53,965 nt of DNA from Lachnospiraceae bacterium UBA1258 (GTDB lineage Bacteria > Bacillota > Clostridia > Lachnospirales > Lachnospiraceae): NCBI GenBank assembly GCA_002308235.1, contig DBVS01000065.1, positions 11,492 through 65,456 of the forward strand, in the 5' to 3' direction. Positions within the stretch are counted from its first letter, which is position 1; every line of letters begins with the position of its first letter. The position numbers and the translations under genes are program-made. The notes under the pieces were generated by a model, which saw only the letters and a list, made by a program, of their open reading frames with translations, made no database searches and was not told where the DNA came from. Shown one piece after another: positions 42,109-50,070 of this stretch.

Positions 42109-43164
42109 TTATTCAGGTAAGTATTCGTCGAATGCCGTATGCATGGCAATCGATTCATTCATTTCTTTCGTTTTTTCCATAAACTCTTCATCGGTAAGCA
42201 GGAAATAGTCATTATGCATTTTCACCACGCCGCCGTCATTCCAGGTAACATCCACATTCAGCCACTCGCCGTCGACCTTGACTCTGTTCCAAATGTGCTC
42301 ACCGTTTTTGCTGGAAACAAGATAATTATCCACACCGAGAATATTCAGGCATAGTTCGTATGCCGCAGAATATCCGTCACATACCGCCAAACCGCTTAAA
42401 AGCGCACCCGTAGCATCATGCTCGGGATTGGGATGTTCTTCGTCTCCGTTATACAGAGTTCCTTCTAATGTAACGAACTTTGAATTCCGATCGTATCTTG
42501 TCTTCTCACCGATAGCGTTATTGATATAAAGCAGCCGGTCTTTTAAATCATCGCTCGAAGCAACTGCTTTTTCAACGATGGCATTTGCTGTGGCAAGAAG
42601 TTCTTTTATCGTATCATCCGCGTTGTAATCGCTGTATCTGAGCAATGCCACTGCCTTCCATCCATCTCTGTACACGGGTGATATCGTAACCTCGCTGATA
42701 TCGGTGTAATCATTATATGCGTATGAACAACTGACACCCCCCAAATGATGGCCGATGACTCCTGCGGAAAAGACCAGCTGATAAAATCTTTTCTCCCACT
42801 GTTCTTTAAAGTTACCCTTAATCAGCAGGCGAAGAGCACCGTAAGCTCCGTCAAATCCTGCAGAAACTTCTTTTACAATCTCTTCCTCTGTTGTCAGAAT
42901 ATTGTTCTTCCAGTAATACTTCTGATACTTGGTTCTGGGTTTGGGATTCAAAATTCCATAGTATTCCGAATCGGGTAAAACCGGAGCCTCACTAAAAGCA
43001 GCCGTTACCGAATCGCCCTCGGCACAGACCCCCACGTTGGGAGTTACAGCGGCATCACACTTAACAACAGGCGCAGCTGTAATCAACACCCCCGTCAAAA
43101 TAACGGCAATGGACGATTTTAGAATTTGACATTCCTTTTTCCGTTCCCTATGCCAAAAAAGCAT
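42109..43164 (-). CDS. Secreted transglutaminase-like protein
   Basis: 351 residues. Exported: a basic start, then SSIAVILTGVLITAAPVV and cleavage probably near CDAA. The C-terminal 150 residues (about 195-350) form the transglutaminase/protease fold: GLAVCDGYS (catalytic cysteine), EHIWNRV (histidine) and NVDVTWND (aspartate) complete the triad. A cysteine protease-like wall enzyme or cross-linker are both possible; the N-terminal part (about 45-190) is unknown. GGGGAGA precedes the ATG. Confidence 0.85.
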   Translation of the reverse strand: MLFWHRERKKECQILKSSIAVILTGVLITAAPVVKCDAAVTPNVGVCAEGDSVTAAFSEAPVLPDSEYYGILNPKPRTKYQKYYWKNNILTTEEEIVKEVSAGFDGAYGALRLLIKGNFKEQWEKRFYQLVFSAGVIGHHLGGVSCSYAYNDYTDISEVTISPVYRDGWKAVALLRYSDYNADDTIKELLATANAIVEKAVASSDDLKDRLLYINNAIGEKTRYDRNSKFVTLEGTLYNGDEEHPNPEHDATGALLSGLAVCDGYSAAYELCLNILGVDNYLVSSKNGEHIWNRVKVDGEWLNVDVTWNDGGVVKMHNDYFLLTDEEFMEKTKEMNESIAMHTAFDEYLPE

Positions 43165-43210
43165 ATATTATCTCCCCAAAACTCAAAAAACTGCCCCTGC
43201 CATATCCTGT

Positions 43211-43849
43211 TTAAACTGCAGGAAATCTGTTAAGAAACTTTTCTGCCTCCGCTTTAACCTGCTTCATAACCTTCTTATTGGACTTGGCATGTGACTTTAC
43301 TGCCGTTACAAAAAAGGGCGGAATAAATATGCAAACAAAGAATTTAACTACAAAAGCCAAAGGCTTCCAGAATATCCCGATTACCGCTGCTCCCAATCCT
43401 CCGAAACCGCCTACACCTGACAGTACACCGGCCAAAGCACCCACACCGGCGCCTAAAGCTCCTGCAACCCCTTTGCCAAGTGCACTTTCTTTGTTGGGCC
43501 ACAAAGCCGAAAGACCTTTCATTCCCACAAGCTTAATTACGCACACATGACAAAAAATCCAAGCAGCCCAAAAAAGCAAAATAATTACCGTCTTCGTCAG
43601 GTCATACCAAAAGGCTCCTTCTTCCCATTCTATTTCCGTACCCGTAATCCTTTCGCTCAAACCCATAACTGAAGCTAATAATATTGACAGTACCAAAACG
43701 ATAGCAAAAGCCAAAAGGAAAAATAACCATGCTTTCCTATTTTTCTTGGATGCTTCTGCCACTTCCTCATCGGCCTTGGGAAGCCAACCGTCCACATAAT
43801 CGATTACTGCATTTGCTTCTTCGCGTGAATTGAAAACAATATCTGCCAT
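43211..43849 (-). CDS. Membrane protein with four hydrophobic segments, unknown function
   Basis: 212 residues. AGGAGG before the ATG. Hydrophobic segments at about 41-65 (WLFFLLAFAIVLVLSILLAS), 88-112 (IILLFWAAWIFCHVCVI), 128-150 (a glycine-rich GAGVGALAGVLSGVGGFGG stretch) and 158-182 (FFVCIFIPPFF). The charged N-terminus and the basic end are presumably cytoplasmic. I do not recognise a family. The 145-base gap upstream (43850-43995) is AT-rich and shows no gene. Confidence 0.65.
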   Translation of the reverse strand: MADIVFNSREEANAVIDYVDGWLPKADEEVAEASKKNRKAWLFFLLAFAIVLVLSILLASVMGLSERITGTEIEWEEGAFWYDLTKTVIILLFWAAWIFCHVCVIKLVGMKGLSALWPNKESALGKGVAGALGAGVGALAGVLSGVGGFGGLGAAVIGIFWKPLAFVVKFFVCIFIPPFFVTAVKSHAKSNKKVMKQVKAEAEKFLNRFPAV

Positions 43850-43995
43850 AACTATCCTCCTGATTATAAAGAAAAATTTTTTTGTTTTTGCCTTTCTGAT
43901 TGTATTACAGATGAGAGTACCCTCAGGTTTTAAAAAAACAAAAAAATTTTATCTTCAAAAAGAATCGGCCTATATTATATCTGTTTTCAGGCTTC

Positions 43996-44709
43996 TTATT
44001 TCGCATTTTCCGTGAATTCCACCACTGCAAAGGGATGTCCTTCCCGATCATTCAGAGAAACGGTGTGAAGCCCTGCGCCTGCGTAGTATACGGGACAGAT
44101 CTCGTTACCGAGGCGGGCCTGGGCCTTATATTCGACTCTTAACCTGTGAGGTGTGATCTCTTCCGGAAGCAGTTCCATTGCCATTCGCACGTACTGACCG
44201 TTGTTCACATGATGATTTGCATCAAGATGATGTTTTGAAACAATGAGCGGATCCAGGGCTTTGCCCTCTCCTTCAATCTTTATCTTACGGGGAAGGTACT
44301 CCATCTCAAGCTTAGGCTCCACAGGATACGCCTCCGCAACCTCTTTGGGCGTATTGACGGGAACCATGCGCTCCATATCAAGAAGAGTCCAGATGGTCTG
44401 GGCCACTGCCAGGCGGTTTCCCTTTGAATCGTCCATAAAGAAATTTCTGTATCCGAGAGGACCTTTGAGCATATAGGGAATCGTGCCGACAGTGACGCGC
44501 TCCCCCTCCTTCGGGTACCGGTTAACGTCGATCTGCCACATGTTTAAGACCCAGGCAAGTTTCTTGGGCTTAAGATAATCCATTCCGACACCCGAGTCAT
44601 CCGACTGAAACGTGGAACAGTCCTGAAAATAATCAAGAAGTGCCGTCAGCGTCAGATGCTGGTGTTCATCAACCTCACTGTAACGAATTCGACTTTCAAA
44701 AGTATACAT
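43996..44709 (-). CDS. Acyl-ACP thioesterase
   Basis: 237 residues from ATG 44709 (GGGGG upstream; the frame runs six codons further). Hydrolyses acyl-ACP and so releases fatty acids. Two hot-dog folds are recognisable: FESRIRYSEVDEHQHLTLTA (about 3-22) at the start and HHLDANHHVNNGQYVRMAME (about 160-180) with the conserved HVNN of the FatA/PF01643 group. WTLLDMERM and the NMWQIDVNRYP segments also match. It lies 11 bases after the MATE gene, so the two share a transcript. Confidence 0.9.
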   Translation of the reverse strand: MYTFESRIRYSEVDEHQHLTLTALLDYFQDCSTFQSDDSGVGMDYLKPKKLAWVLNMWQIDVNRYPKEGERVTVGTIPYMLKGPLGYRNFFMDDSKGNRLAVAQTIWTLLDMERMVPVNTPKEVAEAYPVEPKLEMEYLPRKIKIEGEGKALDPLIVSKHHLDANHHVNNGQYVRMAMELLPEEITPHRLRVEYKAQARLGNEICPVYYAGAGLHTVSLNDREGHPFAVVEFTENAK

Positions 44710-44719
44710 ATTTCCCCCT

Positions 44720-46096
44720 TTAACCAACCAGATCGTGTATCCATATTTTCTTTTTCAGCATGATGGCACCGATCAGAACTTTAATAAAATCGATACAAAG
44801 CACGCAAAAATAGAGATACCCTATTGTCATGTTCGTAAAGCGGCTCAAAACATAGGCTACAGGCCAGCAGATAAGCCACAGATACGCCGAATCAAACAGA
44901 AACGTAATAAAAGTTTTTCCGCCGGAACGAAGCGTAAAGTATGCACAGTTAAGGAAAGCTCCCACCGGCATGAACAGGGCGGCAATCCTCATAAGCAAAG
45001 TCGCCAGTTTTCTTATGTCGTCCTCAGTATTGTAAAGCATGGGAAAAAGCGGCGCAAGAATGATGAGCAGGATTCCCAGTACCGTAGAAAGAAAAACGGA
45101 AAAAGCAATAAGCTTTCTGTCTGTATCCACCACATTCTTCATATCTCCGGAACCCAATATCTGCCCTATCATAATGGCAACCACCGAACCCATGGATATC
45201 ATGACCACGTTAAAGAGGTTGGTGATGACATTCGAAATATTAAAGGCGGCAACAACGCTTAAACCTCTGGTGGAATAACACTGGGTAAGGGCTGTCATGC
45301 CCATGGACCAAAGAAGCTCGTTTAAGAAAAGGGGTGTACCCTTTGCAATGATCTTAATAACAAGTTCTTTGGGGATCGTAAAGTGTTTGTAAAGGCCCTG
45401 GGCAAACTCGTTTTTCTCAAGATGTCTGTGGGTCCATGCGACCACGATCACCAGCTCCACCACTCTTGAAATGACAGTAGCCACGGCGGCGCCGGCAACA
45501 CCGAGCTTCGGTGCTCCGAAATGACCGAAAATTAGGATGTAGTTTAAAATAAGATTTACAAAGACCGCAACCAGTCCCGCTTTCATGGGGACCATGGTTT
45601 CACCGGACTCTCTTAATGTTCCCGCATAGCTCTGGGTATAAGCAAATGGAAGCATACCAAAGAGCATCACATTCATGTAGTTCTTTGCGTAATTAAGAGT
45701 AGCCACGGGATCTATGTCCTCTCCCTGCTCGTGAAGGAAAAGAGAGATCAGTGTTTCTTTGAAAAAGAACATGAAAAGAGCTGCGGCAATCGCGATCACC
45801 ACTGCCACAACTATCTTGAATCTCACAGTGTGCCTGATACCCTTGGGATTCTTCTGTCCCACATACTGGGCGGTAAATATTCCGGGACCCGATATGGCTC
45901 CGAAAATGGCAAGGTAGAACACAAACATGAGCTGGTTTACGATGGCAACACCCGACATCTGCTCTGTTCCGATGCTTCCGACCATGATATTGTCAAGGAG
46001 GCTCACGAAATTGGTGATGCCGTTTTGAATTATTATGGGGATTGCAACCGCGAGAACCTTCTTATAAAATTTCTTATCTCCGATATATTTGCTCAT
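44720..46096 (-). CDS. MATE-family multidrug efflux transporter
   Basis: 458 residues from ATG 46096; a longer frame reaches 46153 but its extra 19 residues look untranslated. Twelve hydrophobic helices. The N-terminal half starts YKKVLAVAIPIIIQNGITNF and contains LDNIMVGSIGTEQMSGVAIV and the internal duplication starts at about 235 with IIAKGTPLFLNELLWSMGMT. It would export cationic compounds with sodium or proton coupling. The DinF/NorM subgroup cannot be fixed. Last hydrophobic segment FCVLCIDFIKVLIGAIML. It is co-transcribed with the thioesterase gene. Confidence 0.92.
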   Translation of the reverse strand: MSKYIGDKKFYKKVLAVAIPIIIQNGITNFVSLLDNIMVGSIGTEQMSGVAIVNQLMFVFYLAIFGAISGPGIFTAQYVGQKNPKGIRHTVRFKIVVAVVIAIAAALFMFFFKETLISLFLHEQGEDIDPVATLNYAKNYMNVMLFGMLPFAYTQSYAGTLRESGETMVPMKAGLVAVFVNLILNYILIFGHFGAPKLGVAGAAVATVISRVVELVIVVAWTHRHLEKNEFAQGLYKHFTIPKELVIKIIAKGTPLFLNELLWSMGMTALTQCYSTRGLSVVAAFNISNVITNLFNVVMISMGSVVAIMIGQILGSGDMKNVVDTDRKLIAFSVFLSTVLGILLIILAPLFPMLYNTEDDIRKLATLLMRIAALFMPVGAFLNCAYFTLRSGGKTFITFLFDSAYLWLICWPVAYVLSRFTNMTIGYLYFCVLCIDFIKVLIGAIMLKKKIWIHDLVG

Positions 46097-46240
46097 TCCG
46101 CTACAGAAACTTCCTCTCTCCGGACCTGTCCGTTCATACACGTTTCTTATCATTAACCCACAAAATCAAAAATGAGTCAAGCCTTTCCTTAATCTTATAC
46201 GTCCTCTGCAGTTTGGGAATATAGGTTACGTCGCAGTTTG

Positions 46241-46428
46241 TTGCGCATATTATTCGGTGTGTTGCGCAATAAGTTGTTGAAATTGCATTTATTCGCGGCG
46301 ATATCTTATTGCTTTTGTAAATTGACAACAAAAAACGCGAATTTTATAATGATTTTACAGCAAAAATCAACAAAAGCATTCTCGCTTCAATCCACAGACA
46401 AGAAAAGAAATTGCGCAACATTGCGCAA
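46241..46428 (+). promoter_or_regulatory. Four TTGCGCA operators around the sugar operon promoter
   Basis: TTGCGCAT at 46241-46248, TTGCGCAA at 46262-46269, and two more at 46411-46418 and 46421-46428. The first pair is 21 bases apart (two helical turns), the second pair 10 bases (one turn), one pair upstream and one downstream of the promoter at 46322-46350. A palindrome with central CG is the usual LacI-family type, and the operon ends with a LacI gene. Confidence 0.7.
46322..46350 (+). promoter_or_regulatory. Consensus sigma-70 promoter of the sugar operon
   Basis: TTGACA at 46322-46327 and TATAAT at 46345-46350 with exactly 17 bases between: a perfect consensus. It lies about 128 bases before the first permease ATG; the intervening leader holds operators 3 and 4. 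The rest of 46154-46321 holds operators 1 and 2 and the upstream region of the MATE gene. Confidence 0.9.
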
Positions 46429-46477
46429 CGTGTTATTCGTCGACATATCTGCTGAAGTCGGTATCGGGGAGATCGAA

Positions 46478-47410
46478 ATGAAAAAAAGCACAACCGGAAA
46501 GAAATTTTTCAAAAAACTATACAAATACAGATTTTTTCTTTTGATGTTGTCGCCGGCAATCATCTATACCCTTATCTTTGCTTATTACCCCATGTTCGGA
46601 ATAGTCATGGCTTTCAAAAAATATAACTATATCGACGGAATATGGGGAAGCCCCTGGAACGGTCTGAATAACTTCAAATTTTTCTTTAAATCGGGACAGG
46701 CCGGACTTGTAACAAGAAACACGGTTTTATATAACATTGCTTTTATCCTTTTAAGCACGGTTTTACAGGTAGCGGTTGCCGTCTTCCTCACAGAGATCCG
46801 AAATAAACGGTTCCGGAAGATCACACAATCCATGATGTTTCTTCCCTACTTTATTTCCTGGGTAATCGTGGGAGTAATGGCCTTCAACCTTTTCAGTTCG
46901 GATTACGGTTTCATTAACAACCTGATAAAGCTCTTCGGCGGCAAAAAAATTGCTTTTTACACAACTCCCTCCGCATGGCCGGGCATAATAATTTTCTTCA
47001 ATCTGTGGAAAGGCGTCGGATACGGCTCCGTCATGTATCTGGCTGCTATCATGGGAATCGACACCTCTATATATGAGGCCGCTTCCATAGACGGAGCAAA
47101 CGTCTTCCAAAGAATATTTAAGGTCACGATACCTATGATCATGCCGACCATGGTTATCCTGATCCTCATGGCCGTCGGCGGAATATTCAAAGGAAACTTT
47201 GATATGTTCTACAATCTGGTCGGAAACAACGGTTTGCTTTATGATTACACGGATGTTATTGACACGCTGACAAACAGAGCCCTGCTTACAAGCAAGGACT
47301 TCGGAATGGCTTCTGCGGTCGGCCTCTTCCAATCCGTACTTTGTTTCGTAACGGTCGTCATAGTAAACCGACTTGTCGGATTATATGACAAAGATTACAC
47401 ATTGTTTTAA
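46478..47410 (+). CDS. Carbohydrate ABC transporter permease, LplB-type
   Basis: 310 residues. ATG 46478 follows GGGGAG; a longer frame upstream only crosses the promoter. Six helices, starting near 27 (FFLLMLSPAIIYTLIFAYY). The cytoplasmic EAA loop is EAASIDGANVFQRIFKVTIP (about 195-215). First permease of the pair and first gene of the operon. LplB-type permeases of Bacillota usually rely on a shared MsmK-like ATPase, and none is encoded here. Confidence 0.92.
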   Translation: MKKSTTGKKFFKKLYKYRFFLLMLSPAIIYTLIFAYYPMFGIVMAFKKYNYIDGIWGSPWNGLNNFKFFFKSGQAGLVTRNTVLYNIAFILLSTVLQVAVAVFLTEIRNKRFRKITQSMMFLPYFISWVIVGVMAFNLFSSDYGFINNLIKLFGGKKIAFYTTPSAWPGIIIFFNLWKGVGYGSVMYLAAIMGIDTSIYEAASIDGANVFQRIFKVTIPMIMPTMVILILMAVGGIFKGNFDMFYNLVGNNGLLYDYTDVIDTLTNRALLTSKDFGMASAVGLFQSVLCFVTVVIVNRLVGLYDKDYTLF

Positions 47411-47421
47411 GGAGGCGGGGA

Positions 47422-48345
47422 ATGACAGGCGAAATCTCTTTGAAAAAAAAGAAACCGGGATCCGATGTGATTGCCTTGAATATCATGGCATACCTGTTTT
47501 GCTCACTGGTAGCCCTTTTATGTCTGCTGCCCTTTGTAATGATATTGACCGGTTCCTTTTCCTCGGAAGGTGCCATTATTCAAAACGGCTTCAGTCTGCG
47601 TATCCGGGAGTTCAGTCTCGATGCATACAAAACTGTATTCAAGCAGCCCGGAGTCGTATTCAAAGCCTATGCGGTTACCATAGGACTCACTCTTGCCGGT
47701 ACGACGATCGGACTCCTGCTTCAGACCATGACTGCATATGTACTGGCCCGTAAGGATTTTGAGTGGCGAAATATTTTTTCTTTTTTCTTTTACTTTACAA
47801 CCCTCTTCAGCGGTGGTCTGGTTCCCTACTATGTTTTGATGACTCGGACCTTGAAACTGGCAAACAACTATCTGGCTTTGCTTTTGCCTTTACTATTCAG
47901 CGTCTATAACCTGCTTGTAATGAAGAGTTATATCTCCTCGGTACCGGAATCCCTTGTGGATGCGGCCAAAATAGACGGCTGCGGTGAGTTCGGGACGTTA
48001 TTTAAGGTGGTTATGCCCCTGATACGTCCCGCTCTCGCTACCGTCGGACTTTTCATCGCCCTTGCCTACTGGAATGACTGGTACAATGCTATGCTCTATA
48101 TTGACGATTCTTCAAAATACCCGCTTCAGTATTTCCTCTATGAAAAAGTAAACGGAATCGAAGCCTATAAAAAGATGATTTCCAACAACGCTGTCAACAG
48201 TGCGGTCATTACATCCATGTCACTGCCGACGCAAACCTTAAAGATGGCCCTTACCATCGTCGTTACGGGACCCATCGTTCTTGCTTTTCCCATTGTACAA
48301 AAATATTTTGTGCAAGGTATCACCATAGGTGCGGTCAAGGGATAA
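47422..48345 (+). CDS. Carbohydrate ABC transporter permease, YtcP/LplC-type
   Basis: 307 residues, ATG after AGGAGGCGGGGA. Six helices; EAA loop VDAAKIDGCGEFGTLFKVVM (about 180-200). It forms a heterodimer with the preceding permease, 11 bases upstream. The end GITIGAVKG is characteristic of the YtcP line. Confidence 0.92.
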   Translation: MTGEISLKKKKPGSDVIALNIMAYLFCSLVALLCLLPFVMILTGSFSSEGAIIQNGFSLRIREFSLDAYKTVFKQPGVVFKAYAVTIGLTLAGTTIGLLLQTMTAYVLARKDFEWRNIFSFFFYFTTLFSGGLVPYYVLMTRTLKLANNYLALLLPLLFSVYNLLVMKSYISSVPESLVDAAKIDGCGEFGTLFKVVMPLIRPALATVGLFIALAYWNDWYNAMLYIDDSSKYPLQYFLYEKVNGIEAYKKMISNNAVNSAVITSMSLPTQTLKMALTIVVTGPIVLAFPIVQKYFVQGITIGAVKG

Positions 48346-48433
48346 TTTGTGAAACGAAGATCTGGCCCATGCCGAAATCTCCGTCAAGAACGCGGAACCG
48401 AAGGGCTTATCGATAAACAATAAGGAGGATTCT

Positions 48434-49987
48434 ATGAAAAAGAACATGAAAAAGTTAACGGCACTTTTACTCGGCGCAATAATGGCTGTAAGTATGCTTG
48501 CCGGCTGCGGTTCTTCGAGCAAGAAGAATGCAGAAGTGAACGACAACGGAGAATTAGTGGTAGACACATCCGAACACGTGGATTTAAAAATGTATCTCAT
48601 CGGTGACAGAACGCCCGATTTTGATGAGGTGTACGGAAAGATCAACGAAATTCTCGAGAAAAAATTAAACTGCTCCCTCAGCGTGGATTTCCTTTCCTGG
48701 GGTGAGCATGATACGAAGTATTCCCTTCTTTTTTCACAGAACAAAGACTTCGATCTTATCTTCACCGCTTCCAGCTGGTGCCACTATGAGCAGACAGTTG
48801 CTTTGAAGGGATTCTACGCTTTAAGCGAAGACTTTATCAAAACCTATGCACCCGACATCTGGAAGGTTGTTCCCGAAATGGCCTGGGATCAGGCAAAAAT
48901 AGACGGAAACATCTATATGGTTCCCAACTACCAGAACCAATTCGGTCAGGATGTAATGGCAATCCGCGGCGATCTGATGGAAAAATACGGTGTCAGTCAA
49001 ATTACAAACTGGGATGAGTTGATGACCTTCTACAAAGCATGCGCGGCTGCGAACGACGGAATTTATGCAAGTCAGGGCAGCCCTTCTTACCAGTATTTCC
49101 AGAGCAAGGGACTTACAACCACCGGCGGAGCTCCCAAGAGCGGAGAATTGATCTTATACAACACTCAGGACCCTTCGGATTTAAGTTTTACCTACGTACT
49201 TGACTGGGACGGCTTTACTGATTATTGCAAGCAGATGAAGGAACTTGCGGTGGCCGGCGCATGGTCTCCCGATGTACTTAATTCCACAGACGAAAGACAG
49301 GACGGTCTTCTTAACGGAAGAACCGCAACCATGACCTGGAACCTGGGAACCTGCAGAACTTATGCAAAACAGGCCGAAAGTGAACATCCGGAATGGAAAA
49401 TGACCCTTATCGACCCTGTTGCCACAATGCCCAAAAAGGTTAATTCCTACATAAACAACGGTGTAGCCATCAATTCAAGAAGTAAAAACAAAGAAAGAGC
49501 CATGATGGTTCTCAATGAATTCTACACAAATCCCGAAGTATATGACCTTGCTTACCTCGGAATAGAAGGAAAGCACTGGGAAGCTGTAGGCACGGACCAG
49601 TATAAGGTAATAGACGAAAGCGGTTACGGAGTGGATGCCAACTGTAACTGGGGCTGGACCAACACCACCATCAGAAGAACCGAATATATCGAAAACAAGA
49701 CGGATGTCGACAAGCGCTACGATGAGTTGGATGATGCTTTCAACGCCAATGTAAAGAAAGATCATATTTACGATGGCTTCAACTTTGATTCTACCAACGT
49801 TTCCACTCAGTTTGCAGCAGTTGAAGCAGCAGTGGGTAAGTACTTCGATCCTCTTTCAAACGGTCTTGTTGATGACGTTGACGCATCACTTGCAGAATTC
49901 AGAGCAGCACTTGAAAGTGCCGGAATCCGCGACATTATCGCAGAGCTCGAAAAACAGGCAAAGGAATATGTAGATTCCAAAAAATAA
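48434..49987 (+). CDS. Sugar-binding lipoprotein of the ABC transporter
   Basis: 517 residues, AAGGAGGA before the ATG. Lipobox MLAGC (cysteine at about 25). The mature domain has the group-1 binding-protein type HVDLKMYLIGDRTPDFDEVY and long inserts; YMVPNYQNQFGQDVMAIRGD and the C-terminal helices match the LplA/DUF3502 group that bind complex oligosaccharides. Lies 88 bases after the second permease; the spacer contains no gene. Confidence 0.9.
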   Translation: MKKNMKKLTALLLGAIMAVSMLAGCGSSSKKNAEVNDNGELVVDTSEHVDLKMYLIGDRTPDFDEVYGKINEILEKKLNCSLSVDFLSWGEHDTKYSLLFSQNKDFDLIFTASSWCHYEQTVALKGFYALSEDFIKTYAPDIWKVVPEMAWDQAKIDGNIYMVPNYQNQFGQDVMAIRGDLMEKYGVSQITNWDELMTFYKACAAANDGIYASQGSPSYQYFQSKGLTTTGGAPKSGELILYNTQDPSDLSFTYVLDWDGFTDYCKQMKELAVAGAWSPDVLNSTDERQDGLLNGRTATMTWNLGTCRTYAKQAESEHPEWKMTLIDPVATMPKKVNSYINNGVAINSRSKNKERAMMVLNEFYTNPEVYDLAYLGIEGKHWEAVGTDQYKVIDESGYGVDANCNWGWTNTTIRRTEYIENKTDVDKRYDELDDAFNANVKKDHIYDGFNFDSTNVSTQFAAVEAAVGKYFDPLSNGLVDDVDASLAEFRAALESAGIRDIIAELEKQAKEYVDSKK

Positions 49988-50070
49988 CGCAATACAGCTT
50001 TACCGATTCACTTTTTGTTAAATGATGTACCGGAACAGAATTGCGGATAACAAAAACACAGGAGTACAAA

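Noticed and set aside
48346..48433. A short open frame between the permease and the binding protein (GTG at 48350)
   Set aside because: Only 24 codons, no ribosome site of its own and no coding pattern; treated as leader.
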